Shown here: one piece after another, positions 22,200 to 35,499 of the stretch
Position numbering within the stretch: position 1 is the first letter of the stretch
Layout of the letters: each line of letters begins with the position of its first letter
Assembly (NCBI GenBank): GCA_028554755.1
Contig: JAPTOF010000007.1
Span: 13,439,001 to 13,503,000, forward strand
DNA length: 64,000 nucleotides
Source: Cordia subcordata
Lineage: Eukaryota > Streptophyta > Magnoliopsida > Boraginales > Cordiaceae
Reading direction: 5' to 3'
The notes under the pieces: model-generated
Databases searched by the model: none
The model's input: only the letters and a program-made list of their open reading frames with translations
What the model was told of the DNA's origin: nothing
Made by a program: the position numbers and the translations under genes

Positions 22200-22960
22200 A
22201 CGCTTGCTGCTCATTTCAAGTTATCTGCATATTTGTCACCTAAAACTGAGGAGGAGGTGGAGCATATGTCTCATGTTCCATACTCGAGTACTGTTGGTAG
22301 CTTGATGTATGCTATGGTGTACATTCGTCCTGACATTTCATATGCAGTTAGTGCTATGAGTAGGTATATGGCATCACCTAGGAAAACACACTGGGAAGTG
22401 GTGAAATGGATAATGAGACATTTACATGGCACTAAGAGTGTAAGTTTGTTGTTTAGCAAAATGACTGGAGATTGCACGAGGTTGGTGGGTTATTATGATT
22501 CAGACTTTACGAGTGACCTTGATAAGAAAAGATCTCTGACGGATACGTGGTTACTCTTTCTGGATGTACTATCACTTGGAAAACAACATTATAGTCTACT
22601 GTGGCATTGTCGATTATTGAGTCGGAGTACATGGCAATTGCAGAAGCTGTGAAAGAGGCCATGTGGTTACAAGGCCTGGTTCATGATCTTGGACTGTAGC
22701 ATGATACAAGTACAATCTTTTGTGATAGCCAAAGTGCAATTCATCTGACGAAGAATCAGATGTATCATGAGAGGACTAAACACATTGACATCAGATATCA
22801 CTTTATTAGAGATGTTGTATCACAAGAGATCATATCGGTGTAGAAGATTTCTACCCATGAGAATCCAGTAGATATGATAACCAAGGTGGTTCTAGTAAGC
22901 AAGTTCAAGCATTGCTTAGACTTGGTTGCTATTTGCGGTGCGGAGCATTGAGCCCCTAAG
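22200..22960 (+). pseudogene. Copia RT end and RNase H remnant (plus strand)
   Basis: Translation begins NTLAAHFKLSAYLSP and continues VPYSSTVGSLMYAMVYIRPDISYAV, SRYMASPRKTHWEVVKWIMRHL and YYDSDFTSDLDKKRS, the end of RT and the RNase H start of Tnt1-like copia elements. After a frameshift near 22600 it goes on with SEYMAIAEAVKEAMWLQGL, FCDSQSAIHLTKN and RTKHIDIRYHFIRD. Everything upstream of this point is absent. It ends just before the LTR at 23023. Confidence 0.9.
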
Positions 22961-23022
22961 AGCAGTTGGCAGCAGGGACGATGGTACGTTGATTGGAGCG
23001 AATACGTGCCAAGGTGGAGATT

Positions 23023-23352
23023 TGTTGAATGTGACCTATATTCTTGGACAACAAGAATAACAAATTACCTTGTGTGCATATTACCTTATTGGCTTGTTAC
23101 CTTTTCTATCACATAATTAATTAGTTGCCTTTTCTACTTAATAGGTTTTAGGAAACCTTTGTACTATAAATATGTGGCAATACTCATTGTGCTAGGTGTG
23201 TGAAAGAAACTAGAGAAAGCCTTGTAATATTCGTGATCAATAATAAATTATTCTCTGCTGCTCGTGGACGTAGGCTTCAAGGTCAAACCACGTAATTCTC
23301 TTGTGTCTGCTTTCTTCTCGTATTCTTTGTGTTTCATGTTTTTTCCCCAACA
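23023..23352 (+). repeat. Copia 3' LTR (330 bp)
   Basis: The LTR runs TGTTGAATG...CCCCAACA, preceded by the purine tract AAGGTGGAGA. It contains a TATA-like TATAAATATG near 23166 and a polyadenylation-like AATAATAAATTA near 23240. The downstream flank starts ATGGGG. No 5' LTR partner in direct orientation is present. Confidence 0.85.
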
Positions 23353-24721
23353 ATGGGGTTAGTTTTATTTTTACAATCCAAAGGTTTCATATTGTCCACA
23401 TTCTATGTCCATAGGAGGTTAAGGCAATAGTGTAGGCAATTTGAAACGGTACACCTTAAAGAGAAAACTAATTTTGTAGATAACTCATCATCCAAACTCC
23501 AAACATTTTACTTGCAAGCCTTGAATCGATTAAGAGCTTCTTTAATCTCCAAATCTGCCTTTAGTGATAGTGTAGGTGAAAGTATGAAAGTCTCATGGCA
23601 TAATGCGTAGCTGAAGCTGCTGGTGTATTTTGATGTGATTTCTAGCATTGCTCTCTATATGTTGTGTGTAATCCTGTTTGTGATGTGTTGGGTTTTGTTG
23701 GTCTTTTTTTTTTGTCAAAAGATTTTGCTGGCTTGGTGTGACAATTTTTATATGCTTAATATTTAGCCATGTTAGCCAGGCTTACAGCACAAAATCACCC
23801 AACTACTAAAGAAAAAAAGGTCATAAAAACCTTTAATAATATGTTATTTTTAAAGTACAAGTAGACAATCTGATTTGACAAAACTACCTATAAGAACTCA
23901 TAATGGATCAACTTGCCCAACTTATCAATAATTATTTCATGTTCATGTGATTAATAACATGATAATACTCTCTTTTTTTATATCTACAAGTTAACTAGTT
24001 CTTTCATTTTTCAAATGTGATATTTTAGTCCCTTTAGTCCCTACAACAAAGACCTTTAAAACACCGACAAAAATATTGCCCGTCGTAGGTGACACTTCTA
24101 TTTGTTTTTACACAAATTTCATTTTATGGAGTAATGGTGATATTACTGGTCATATTAGGAAATTAAGATGTCATATTTGTAAGATAACAAAGTTAGAACA
24201 TTGATGAATGCATCATGTTATTAACCCCTTATTCAAGCTTTGACATACCTGAAAATGTTGCTAATTAAGAGTCTTTGCCTAAACTGGGATAGCTTCTTAT
24301 GTATTATCAACTTTAACTTGCCAAAATGTATTAATTTAAAATATTAATTGTATAATGCAATCAAATATTTATTATAAACTTGTTTAGAAACAAATAAATA
24401 AGCATAATGGTCCACAAATACAACTAATAAGGTAATTTCAATAAGTGATATTAACTATCCGGATCAAACTAAATTAGATCTTGTGCCTACGAGCAATAAA
24501 CAAAAGGTAGGAAAAATTTAGAGACACCAGCAAAGTGTTGGCTAAAGAGTTTCCAACACTCAAGTCAATGGTGATGTCATCATCTGATCAAAATAAAGTT
24601 AAATGCAAGAGAATAATTTTAAAATAAGTGTTTAAAATGAGTTATATGAGCATGGTAAAAGAGTTTATTGCATTGAGAATCTTTGACATGGTACAAGTTG
24701 GAATCCATTATTGGCTGAATA
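23353..24721. other. AT-rich stretch without a recognisable gene
   Basis: No frame with a known domain and no clear repeats. It ends at the target site of the large copia element. Confidence 0.5.
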
Positions 24722-24726
24722 AGGCC

Positions 24727-26466
24727 TTTTGGATCTAATTAGCTATTACCATATGATTAGGTGGTTCCAGATTTTAAATTATAAATTCATAAATAGCATA
24801 CGATAGCAGACGAATAGCATAAAAAACATGTTATACACATGGAGATCGCAGCGTCACACATAAATAAACAAGATCAAGGCAGGAAATCGTTACCCTTGTA
24901 GCGTGAATCAATAGCTTGTGGCCTCTTTACGTTGGATCTTTCTCGAAATAGCCTCATAGTGTTTTTCTCCACTATATCCTTTACTCTATTGCTTGGATAC
25001 ACTTAGTTATATGGTAGGCAAGCTAGATTATAGGCTAATATTAAGGATATTTGATTTAGTGTGTATTCTTGGTGTTAGTGTGTGAAAATTCTTGCACACA
25101 CACCAAGAACATAAAATATTCAAAGAGACTCAAGAATTGGATCTTACTTACCTAGTACTATATATAGTATTAAGCAACCCTAAAAAGGACAAGGTTGAAG
25201 AAACATCATAGATTGCCTACAATGCCCTTTCTTAAACTTTCTAGATAAAGAATATTCCTTTGGGATAAGGACACCCAAATATTCCATATCATGCACAAAC
25301 TAAATATCTCCTACATTGTCCCCGCTTATCCAATTAAGACATCTACGAATGACATTAAAAAACTCGGATAAAAATCCCTTCCTAATATCTAAACTCAAAT
25401 TTTAATTAAATAACTCATGTATTAACTTCCTAAATTATGTATTCAATAAAGTAATAGCTAGTGGAGGAACCAAAAGACTTAATTACCCTTGGCTCCCAAA
25501 ATGACCAAAATGCCTTCATCACCACTTTGGTAACACCATGGCCATTTTGACTCCGGTCTACTCCACCAAAAGACCAAAGCCGCACTCCAAGAATAATTAT
25601 TGGCTAAGTAGGAGCTTGTTACATAGAGTAACATCTGTCTTCTACCAACTGAGCGAAATGACCAAAACACCCCTCTATGTATACCCATAATCAAGGCCGG
25701 TCCAAACATGTACGATCACCTCCAAGACTATATCTGGAACCTTGGAATCTTTAGTAAATATTGATCACCAACTGGTCATGGATCTCTTGATCTAGGGAGT
25801 GACCCACAAGCCAAATAACCAATATAACCGTGAAGGATAATATCACTAGACCTAGATTTATGATGACTACACAAACAAATCCAAAAGGGCACATAGACTT
25901 TGTTGTTGCATTTGCATGTTCCAATTGATCAGAATATAGCACCCAATGTACGAGACAGACAATCTTATCACACAAGACCTCTCTTCATGGTACATCAATG
26001 TACTGCATCAAAACTTCATCAGTTTATCTATATACGTCGCTCTAAATTAGTGAGTATCTTGTCTTCTATATATGATGGCACATTTCTAGAAGACATACCC
26101 ACGGTAGTTCTGTCCAATGCATGAGACACGCACTAAGAGCAAAGTCTGGAAAGACCTTCCAATGACCTAGGTAAATCACCTCTATTGGGAGAGTTGCCCA
26201 CTATAGCCTTATCCTGGTAGAATGGGCAACATTAACATTCGGCTATGGACAACATTTATGATATACCCAAAACTAGACTTGGACCTCCTGTGCCTTTAGC
26301 CTCAGTGCGCACCCAAATCATTGGTCTATATCATTGGACCTTTACACAATGTATCACACATATACACCAAAGATAATGCATGTAAAGATGCTCATAAATA
26401 TATAATGATCAAATATCCTGTCTAATATCCATGTACAAGTCGTCTTTAAGGCTTACAATCTCAACA
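24727..26466 (-). repeat. 3' LTR of the 9.2-kb copia element
   Basis: Homologous along its length to 32157-33943. On the minus strand it starts TGTTGAGATTGTAAG next to the purine tract and ends at ...GATCCAAAA. The small frames inside it (25479-26124) are LTR sequence, not genes. Confidence 0.9.
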
Positions 26467-26499
26467 ATCTCCCACTTGCATTAAACATCACTTCTTATG

Positions 26500-27990
26500 A
26501 ACCTAACACCTTTAAACTCCACATGTGTGGTAAACACTCTCTCTAGAAGTGTCTTCGTGGATGAGTCTACTTAGTTTTCTACTGAGGCGATCTTCCCTAC
26601 CATTATATCATGTCTCTTAATGAACTCTCGGATCAAGTGGTACTTTTTCTCAATGTGCTTGCTTCTGTTGTGATTCCTAGGCTCTTTCACTAGACAATAA
26701 CAGTTATGTTGTCACAGTACAAGACAATGGGTTTCTATATAGCTGGAACAACCTCTAGTTTAGTGAGGAATTTCTTTAACCATATGGCCTCCTACACAGC
26801 CTCAGACGCTGTTACGTACTCTGTTTCCATGGTCGAGCCCGCAATGCATTTCTATTTCACACTTTTCCATGAAACTACACCTCCTGACAAAGTGAAAACA
26901 AAGCCAAAAGTAGACCTCTTGGGATCTCTGTCTAACTAGAAGTTTGAGTTCGTATAAGCCAATGGAACTAGAACATCTACATGGTATTCTAGCACATATT
27001 CCTTAGTTCTTCAAAGAAGCTTGAATATTTGCTTGGCCACAGTCTAATGATCTAGTCTAGGGTTCAACTAATATCTGCTAACTATACAAACAACATAAGA
27101 AATATCTGGCTTAGTGCACAACATGGCATACAAAAGGCTTCTTACTGCCAAAGTATAAAGGACTTTTTTCATCTTCTCTATATTCTCAAGTGTCTGAGGA
27201 TATTGGTCCTTAGATAAAGTAACTCCATGTCTAAAAGGCAAGAAACCTTTCTTTGAGTTTGCCATATTGAACTTGACCAATATCTTTTCCATGTAGAAAT
27301 CTTGAGATAGCACAAGCCTTCTATTCTTTCGATCTCGCAAAATCTTGATCCCAAGAACATAGCTTGCTTCTCTCATATCTTTCATATGGAACTTGTAAAA
27401 CAACCAATCCTTCATGGAAGATAACATCCCCATATCATTACCAATTAATCATCCACATATAGAACTAGGAAAGCCACTGCATTTTCATTGCGCCTTTTGT
27501 ATACACATGGTTCATCAATGTCTTAGTCAAAGCCAAAAGACTTGACTGCATGATCAAACTTGATGTTCTATGCTTTAGATGCTTGCTTAAGTCCATAAAT
27601 AGACTTCTTAAGCTTGCAAACCATGTATTCGTAACTTGATGTAATGTATCCATCTAGCTGGGTCATATAAATGGTCTCGTCAAGCTCTCCATTAAGAAAA
27701 GTTGTTTTAATGTCCATTTGTCATATCTCATAATCATAATAACAAGTTACAACAAGAAGTATCCTAATGGATTTTAGCATGGCTACTGATGAGAAGGTTT
27801 CCTTGTAATTGACACATTTTTTTCCAGTATAACCCTTGGCCACCAATCTAGCTTTAAAGGTTTCAACCTTTCCGTTAGCTCCTTTCTCTATCTTGTAGAC
27901 CCACTTGCACCTTATAGGTTTTACCCCTTCAAGGGCTTCTACAAGCTCCCAAACATCGTTAGAGTATATAGACTCCAACTTATAATCCAT
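26500..27990 (-). pseudogene. Copia reverse transcriptase and RNase H remnant
   Basis: 27990-27721 encodes the RT start ([43 protein letters not shown]). 27653-27465 and the following bases lead to LYVDD at about 27450, followed at once by a stop. 27433-27068 gives FKMANSKKG- and RSLLYAMLCTKPDISYVV-type blocks. RNase H follows in broken frames (26990-26510), recognisable by SKHIEKKYHLIREFI near 26660. None of it is translatable as one protein. Confidence 0.85.
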
Positions 27991-28416
27991 TACTTTGCAT
28001 CACTGCTTAGCATCTATATCAAAAATTGCTTGTTCATTATTAGTGAGGTCCTCAACTTGATTCTCATTAAAAGTTTTAAAGTAGTCCCCATATTATTTAT
28101 CAGGCTACTTGGGAATTTTTTTACAACAACGACGCTCTGGTACACTAGTAGCAATTGGCTGGTTTCCTTTTCCATATCAGCAAGTACTTCTGGAAACTTA
28201 TCAAAAATCTCCTCAAGAGTAACTCTAGATTCTAGTGTTTTCTAGATCAACATATCATCCTTCAAGTATCTTATATGTGTGCTAATAAGCACCTTCTGCT
28301 CCTTAGGGTTATAGAAAATCCCACCTCTAGTTCCTTTAGGATGCCTAATGGAGTAGATAATTCTGACCTTGGTTCCAACTTTGTAGCTAAGCTATTTAGT
28401 ACATAAGCAAACAACC

Positions 28417-29182
28417 CTAGATGCGCAAAAGACCTAAGCTAAGCATATTTCCTATCCATATCTCATGAGGTGTCCTAGGCATTATTTTAGTTGGTATCAT
28501 ATTCAGAATATAAACCGACGTATCAAGGGTATATGCCCAAAAAGATAAAGGCAACAATGCAGGAGACATCATTGACCTTATCATTCTTAAAAGAGTGTTT
28601 CTACTTTTTGCCACACCATTTTGCTAGGGAGTGCCTAGTGTATTCAACTACGCCACAATCCCTTGTTGTGTGAGATAATCCCTGAACTCACCCGAGAGGT
28701 ATACGCCATCATGATCAGGCCGAATGGCTTTGATTTGTTTATCTAATTCTACTCCGCCTTAGCTTTAACTTCTTGAATTTCTCAAAGGATTTAGACTTAC
28801 ATTGTGTCAAATAAATATAATCATATCTAGAGTAATCATCCGTAAACATAATGAAATACTCGTAGCCTTCACGAGCTAGTGTGCTCATAGGACTGCATAC
28901 ATCAGTATGCATCAATCCCAATACCTCTTCAGCCTTACATCCCTTATAAGAGAATAACCACTTGGTTATCTTCCCTTTCAGACAAGGTATACATTGAGGT
29001 AGATCCTCCAGATCTAACAAGCTGAGAGGCCCATCCTCGACTAATCTCTGAATGCATTTTTTACTAATACCCAAACACAAATGCCAAAAGTAGGTAGCAT
29101 TAGTTTGAGGAACCTTCCTTTTAAGGGACTCTACTCTTTTAGTGCTATGTGTTGCAGCATTAGTAAGGTGTAAATAGAGCAA
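28417..29182 (-). pseudogene. Copia integrase remnant
   Basis: 29182-28739 encodes the pre-integrase region (WHLCLGISKKCIQRLVEDGPL, CIPCLKGK) and the core start: LMHTDVCSPMS with the first Asp and YFIMFTDDYSRYDYIYL. 28614-28417 holds AKSRNTLLRMIRSMM and LPLSFWAYTLDTSVYILN, after the Glu. The middle with the second Asp (around 28690: DGVYLSGEF) is in another frame. Confidence 0.85.
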
Positions 29183-29479
29183 ACTATTATTTTATCCCTC
29201 AGAACATATAAAATTCTCATCATCTCTACTAATATCAGCATCATAATGGAAACATACTAAAAAACCATCCATTTACAACTAAGAAACAAAAACCAAGTTT
29301 TTCTGAATGTCTAGAACATAATAAACATTGTTCAAAACTAAAACCCTACTACAAGAGAACAACAAATGAACTTGACCAACTATAAGAGCCCAAACTTTCG
29401 CTCTTATGCCACTTTGAGAATGAATTCCCCATTACTCAGCTCCCACATAACCTGCAACCCATGCAAAGAATTACAAATG

Positions 29480-29690
29480 TGATTAGCGGCTCCTGAATCT
29501 ACAATCCAAGAATTAGTAGAGTCCCCACTAAACTGGTTTCAGCATAAAGCATGAGGGATGTACCTTCTTGGTCAGCGGCTCGGTACTTGGGATAGTCCTT
29601 CTTCTAGTGGCTCTTCTCACCAGACTTAAAGCACTTCCTTTTAGGCTTCCCAACACCTAGTCCCTGTTTTGGCCTAGGGGCTTTCTTCTT
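29480..29690 (-). pseudogene. Copia zinc-knuckle and protease remnant
   Basis: The minus strand carries KCFKSGEKSH then KKDYPKY, a damaged knuckle. After a frameshift it has NSWIVDSGAANHICN with the catalytic DSG intact, next to LQVMWELSNGEF. Confidence 0.75.
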
Positions 29691-29771
29691 CTTCTTCTTC
29701 TAGTCATGCTACTATTTTCCCTTCATCTTGGGCTTTTTCTTCCCTTTCGGGTGATGCCTAGAAGTGGAAAC

Positions 29772-30540
29772 CTAAGAGACATATGCATGACCTAAAGGCT
29801 TTATGATAGCCTCCGCTACTTGGAGCTCCTTTATCAACTCCATCAGGTTCATGTTCAGCTTGCCCATGTTATAGTTGAGCTTGAATTGATTGACCAACAG
29901 TGGAAAGGTCTCTAAGATCATGTCTACCTGCGACTGCTCATCAATGTTTGCCCCTAGGATTTCAACAATACTAAGGTACTCCATCATCTTGAGCATATGC
30001 TTTCTGACAAGTGCTCTCTCTGCCATCCTGGCAGTCATGAGCTCTTTTAGAACAACTTGCCTAGCAGGCCTGCTTTGGTCAGCAAACATAAAAGACAGTG
30101 AAGTCATGATCTCTTTAGTAGTTGTCATGTTTTGATGCTTATTCTGCAGAACATCCAACATAAAGACCGACATATAGCACTTGGACATACTATTAGCCTT
30201 CTGTCATTTCTCTAAGTATCACACACAACGTTAGAAGGGTTTGCCCTTACAACAAGACAAAGAATAGTCAAGACGTACTTGTTTTTGTCTAGTCAGGACA
30301 TACTTGTTCTCCTCAGTGATAAGTACTATGTTTAGATTCCTTTTCCAATCTACAAAATTTAAACCAGTGAGCTTATGCTTTCTTAGAATTGTAGCTAGTG
30401 GACTGAAGGAAGTCATACTGGATATCAAACAATAGATCATAATTAATATTGAGCAATAAAATGAGATACATGTGTAATATGTGTGTAACAACGGAAAGAA
30501 CAACATGCATCTCACTTTTTACATCATTTGCCATTTTGTA
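29772..30540 (-). pseudogene. Copia gag remnant
   Basis: Minus-strand Gag in two pieces. 30515-30231 contains KLTGLNFVDWKRNLNIVL, the usual 'KL-G-N(F/Y)VDWKRNLDIVL' start. 30188-29772 contains the middle (MLDVLQNKH, VDMILETFPLLVNQFKLNYNM, MNLMELIKELQVAE). A frame break near 30200 separates them. Confidence 0.85.
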
Positions 30541-32142
30541 GTTTGACCCTCAAACTACAATGATGTAATAGTGTCTCAACCCTATTACTCGAACTCCACC
30601 GACGAGATGGCCGAACTACCAAATAGTTAAGTTAGGCGTACGCCTATTTGGATAACGCTTATCTAGCTAGATACTATCTAACGGTATCCAATCACTATTT
30701 TGTTTAGCCTCTCGAATCACCTGAGGACCTCCACTGATAGGGTAGCCGAACTCATAATTCAAGTTGAGGGTAAAAAATCATTCCTTGATATTTATTCCAC
30801 GTTATGTCTAGATTTGAACCCTTTGATGGCGTAGTGACTCATATCCACATACCATGAGATGATATATGATGAAAAACTCCACTGACAGGGTGCTAAACGT
30901 CATCAACATCCTTATGAGCGAACACATTGAATCTACCTTGCTAAATATGAGCTAATCGACACCTCTAACAAGGAGGTAAATGCCACTCTCTTTTTGCGTG
31001 AACTAGATATAGAAGGCCATGGGGTTTTCCATTCCCCTTTCCTACTCATTATTTTAACTTTGAGGGTTTTCTTATCCTCCGTTTGTCTTGGTATCTCATT
31101 TTAGATCTTAACACCCTTAGGAATCCCAGCATTCCACCTTCTGTTACTAAAACACACTTAACACCATAAACAGATTGGACTTACATTCGAATTAAATCCA
31201 TAAGTAGGCATGCATTAAGTTATCTTGATAAGTTCATTAGTTAATTAGTGTGACAAACAACTAAGGATCATAACCAATTACGTGCATTACTCTTTTAGGA
31301 TCTCTAATTGTAAAAATTAGCCTAAGCAATATTGAGGGAATTATCAAACTCAAGCCGAAACAGGATCCAAGGGTTAACCAATTTTGAACCCTACTTGGAT
31401 AGACATGTTGCTATGTGATGACTTGCAATAATCATACATACATATAAATATCGCAAAATAAACATCCATAGCATAAATAAATGGTCCCTAATTGATGGCT
31501 GCTTATAATAATACCTTAGGCTCTAATCCTAAAGCAATCAAACTTACCAAAACTTCAAAACAGCTACAAACTGCCTCTGTCAGTCTAGCTCTGCACTCTT
31601 ATTGGTTGATCGGCTAGGTCGACTGGTACTTCTAGAATGTAAACTTGTTAACTAGTTGAGCAAAGACCTCCTACCAGGTGAACTGATTATTCCAAAAAGC
31701 GTTGCAACATTACCGATGGAGCCTGGGACTCATACTGGTTGATCAATTAGGTTGATCAGTACCTCCAGAGCTCCTCAAACTCCATGCGCAATAGCTATTT
31801 TGGCTTTGAATCGATAAATTACAAGAAATTACATAGAAAATCAATCTATATAAGCTTTATCTATGACAAGAAACATATATTTGGCCACCAAATACAAGCC
31901 AATTTCCATCCCTATACTTCTCTTAAATTGAAACTACATTTAACTTTTTGTGCAAGAAAATAAAACTATACATTCGAACCATCAATCAGAACCAAAAATC
32001 ACTCACAAGCTATAACCATAAAGGTTAGCCTATAACACATACACCATAGAAACACATAAATCTTGCCACCTACAAGATTATACACGTTCTATTAATTTAT
32101 TACGTAATCTAAGGTCATAACAATATGCATAAGGGCACATAT
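30541..32142 (-). other. Untranslated leader of the 9.2-kb copia element
   Basis: About 1.6 kb between primer site and gag without coding capacity. It contains repeated GGTTGATC(A/G)-type segments near 31610-31760 that recall the GTCGACC segments at 12950-13075. Confidence 0.6.
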
Positions 32143-32154
32143 GCTCTGATACCA
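32143..32154 (-). other. Primer binding site, initiator-Met tRNA
   Basis: The minus strand reads TGGTATCAGAGC, the standard plant copia primer site, two bases after the LTR end. Confidence 0.9.
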
Positions 32155-32156
32155 CT

Positions 32157-33943
32157 TGTTGGATCTAATTAGCTATTACCAAATGATTAGGTGGTTTTAG
32201 ATTTTAAATTGTAAATCCATAAATAGCATATGGTAGCAAAAGAATAGCATAAAAAACATGTTATGCACATGAAGATTGCAACATCACACATAAATAAACA
32301 AGATCAAGGCAAGAAATCGTAACCCTAATAGTGTGAATCAATAGCGTGTGGCCTCTTTGTGTTGGATCTTCCTCGAAATAGCCTTCGAGTGGTTTTCTCC
32401 ACTATATCCTTTACTCTATTGCTTGGATACACTTAGTTTTATAGTGGGCAAGCTAAATTATAGGCTAATATTGAGGATATTTAATTTAGTGTCTGTTATT
32501 AGTGTTAGTGTGTGAAAATTCTTACACACACACCAAGAAGGGAAAATATTCAAAGAGGCTCAAGAATTGGTCTTACATATCTAGTACTATATGTAGAACA
32601 AAGCAACCCTAAAAAGAATAAGATTCAAGGAATATCATAAATTGCCTACAATACTCTTCCTTAAACTTTGCCTACAATACTCTTCCTTAAACTTTCTAGA
32701 TAAGGAATATTCCTTTAGGATAAGGATACCCAAATATTCCACATCATCCACACACTAAATATCTCCCATGTGGTTCTTGTTTATCCAATTAAGACATCTA
32801 CGAATCATATTAAGAAGACTAGGATAAAAATCCATTCTTAATATCTAAACTCAAATCTTAATTAAGCAACCCACATATTAACTTCATCAATTATGTAACC
32901 AATAGAGTAATGGCTAGTGGACGAACCAAAAGACATAATTAACCTTGGCTCCGAAAATGACCAAAATGCCCTTGTCACCACTTTAGCGACACTGTGGCCA
33001 TTTTGATTCCGGTCTACTCCACCAAAAGACAAAAGCCACACTCTAAGGATAATTACTAGCTAAGTAGAAGCTTGTCATATGGAGTAACCTCTGTCATCAA
33101 CCAACTAAGCGAAATGACCAAATGCCCCTCTGTATGTACCCGTTGTCAAGGCCGGTCTAAACACGTACCATCACCTCCAAGACTACATCTGGAACCTTGG
33201 AATCTTTAGTCTAAAATAGTGATCACCAATTGATCACGGATCTCTTGATCTAGAGGGCGACCCATAAACCAAATGACCAATATACCCTTGAAGGGTAATA
33301 TCACTAGATCTAGATTTATGACCAAACAAACAAATCCAAGGGGGTATATAGAGTTTGTTGTTGCATGTGCATGTCCCAATTGATCAGAATACAGCACCCA
33401 ATGTACAAGGCAGACAATCTTATCACACAAAACCTCTTCTCATGATACATTAAAGCACTATACCCCAACTTTATTAGTTCATCCACACGTGCTCAAGATT
33501 GAAAGCATTCGAGACTCGGAAATAGTGAGTATCTTGTCACCTATATATGATGGCACAGTTCCAAAAGACTTACCCATGGTAGCTGTATCTAATGCATGAG
33601 ACATGAACAAGGAGTAAAGTCCAAAAAGACCCTCCAATGACCTAAGTAGATCACCCATATTGAAAGACTTGCCTACTATCACCTTATCTCGATAGAGTGC
33701 CTAAAACTACCATTCGGCTATGGATATCTTTTATGATATACCCAAAACCAGACTTAAACTTACTGTGTATCCAGCCTCACTAAGCACCAAAGTTGTTGGT
33801 CTATATCATTAGACCTTTATACAATGTATCATACACATACACCAAAGATAATGCATGTAAAGATACTAATAAATATATATAATGATCAAATATCAAACCC
33901 AATATCCATGTACAAGTGATCTTTAGGACATACAATCCCAAAA
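32157..33943 (-). repeat. 5' LTR of the 9.2-kb copia element
   Basis: Homologous to 24727-26466. It differs by many substitutions and by small duplications, such as TTGCCTACAATACTCTTCCT, which is repeated near 32640-32690. Confidence 0.9.
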
Positions 33944-33948
33944 AGGCC

Positions 33949-34223
33949 TTATTTTGCAAATCTCATGCCCGACCCAGACTAGTTTAGGATTTACCTTGTG
34001 AGAGAGATCATAGGCCTAGAAGTTAGCAACATTTTTCAAGTAGGCTAAGCCCAAGATTCTGTATGCTTGGGTCGAGTTGGTATCTACCCTGTATCAACAT
34101 CAATTACATGATTAATATCATTCACCAAAATACCAAATAAGGTTAGAAATTAATCTTTAAAGCCCAACATCCACCGTCATGAAGATTGTAGGAAAAAAGT
34201 TTCTAAGAACCAATACTTAAGAG

Positions 34224-34259
<36 letters not shown>

Positions 34260-34760
34260 GTAGAGTTTGCATATAAAAATCCCAAATTATTCACAAGTTT
34301 CAGAAGTAGAAAAGTCCCAACTCATACAATTTCTTGAATCGTGAAATTCTTAAAAGATCTTTGAGCCACCGAATAATCTTTAATAGGCATGAAACTGAAA
34401 AGTTTCTTTTCAAATGCATAAAACCTAGATCTCATAAATACCCCATTTTGTTTAAATCACATAAAAACATTGAAACACTTTTGGAGATGCCAAGTAAATC
34501 AATTCCTCAAAAAGAAGAAGAAGAAGAAGAAGAAGAAGAAGAAGAAGAAGAAGAAGATATATGCATGGCAAAATACCTTTCACGCCTTTCTACCAAACAT
34601 GTTGGATGCATAAATTTAGATACCATTGTGTAGCTTTTGGATAGATTGATACAACTAGAAGAAATCAAAACATGCAAAATTAATCACGTTGAGTCATATC
34701 AAAACATCATAATCAAATTAATGACATTGACTTAGAAAACAACATCATATTCTTTAACCC
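33949..34760. other. Unassigned stretch with (TA)n and (GAA)n microsatellites
   Basis: (TA)n at about 34227-34256 and (GAA)n with about 15 units at 34512-34557. The frame with a poly-Glu run over the latter has no other support. Confidence 0.6.
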
Positions 34761-34879
34761 AAAAAATTGTTAGTACAGTTGGGTGTCTAAGTTGTATATT
34801 TTCACAAGCTTACAGTGAGCAAAACTATATGTACTATTCCTAGAATGCTATATTAAATATTTTATAAATTAAAGTCACA

Positions 34880-35470
34880 TAATGTGATATGTACTACCAA
34901 CAGTCATGAAACTTACAAATTTTGTCATAATAAATTTAGTAACCAATCAAATAGATCAAGACATGTGATATGGGTATATCTAACTGAATTAGATGCTGAC
35001 CCGGAGAAGGCACCCATCAAATTGGGTCATTTCATGTCATTTAGTCGAACCGTCCAAGGTCAGCGCTTGAAATCGAGGTTTAAGGAATTTAGTCTCAGTT
35101 GGACAAAAGGAAGACACCTAATCCGGTTTTACTATCAACTTTAATTTGAATTCAACCAAGATATCTTTCTTATATGATAAGATTAAGGAGTGCTAATTCT
35201 ACTCCAACTATATATATAATGCTCAAGCTTTATATAAAAAGCAAGGGTTTAAGCTTTCAGTTACACATAATCTTTAGCATTCAAGCTAATTTTTGTTCTC
35301 TAAGCTTAGCTCAAATATTCTACTAATTTGAGCATTGCAGTCCCTTTGGCCAGCACTACACTAGTGTCCTAAGTTATTATGTTTTTGCTCTTTCCTTTCT
35401 TCTCGTAGGTCTTTCGAGCTCAAGCAATCTTACAATCCAACCTAAGTTTTTCGCCTGATAATTTTACATT
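34880..35470 (+). repeat. Gypsy 5' LTR, right part
   Basis: The right border is set by the degenerate gypsy primer site at 35476-35491. A TATA-like TTATATAAAAAG at about 35230 is consistent with an LTR promoter. The left border cannot be placed. Confidence 0.45.
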
Positions 35471-35475
35471 ATTAG

Positions 35476-35491
35476 TTCTGCACCGTCTATG
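35476..35491 (+). other. Degenerate gypsy primer binding site
   Basis: TTCTGCACCGTCTATG resembles the common gypsy site TTGGCGCCGTCTGTGG, with a few changes, and sits just after an LTR-like sequence and before gag. Confidence 0.55.
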
Positions 35492-35499
35492 AAAAAGAG

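Larger units (their letters stand above)
24727..33943 (-). mobile_element. Structurally complete Ty1/copia element, 9.2 kb
   Basis: Long LTRs (24727-26466 and 32157-33943) flank an interior with, in minus-strand order, a perfect primer site, a 1.6-kb leader, gag, zinc region and protease, integrase, RT, RNase H and a purine tract (AAGTGGGAGA) before the 3' LTR. The 5-bp target duplication AGGCC lies at 24722-24726 and 33944-33948. LTRs of about 1.75 kb and a total of about 9.2 kb are similar to the Angela/BARE group of copia elements, though I cannot assign the lineage from domains alone. The coding parts contain many stops, and the LTRs differ by many substitutions and small indels, so the insertion is not recent. 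Confidence 0.9.

Noticed and set aside
24727..26466. Several 70-80 codon frames suggesting small genes
   Set aside because: The same text occurs in the 5' LTR at 32157-33943, so it is LTR sequence.
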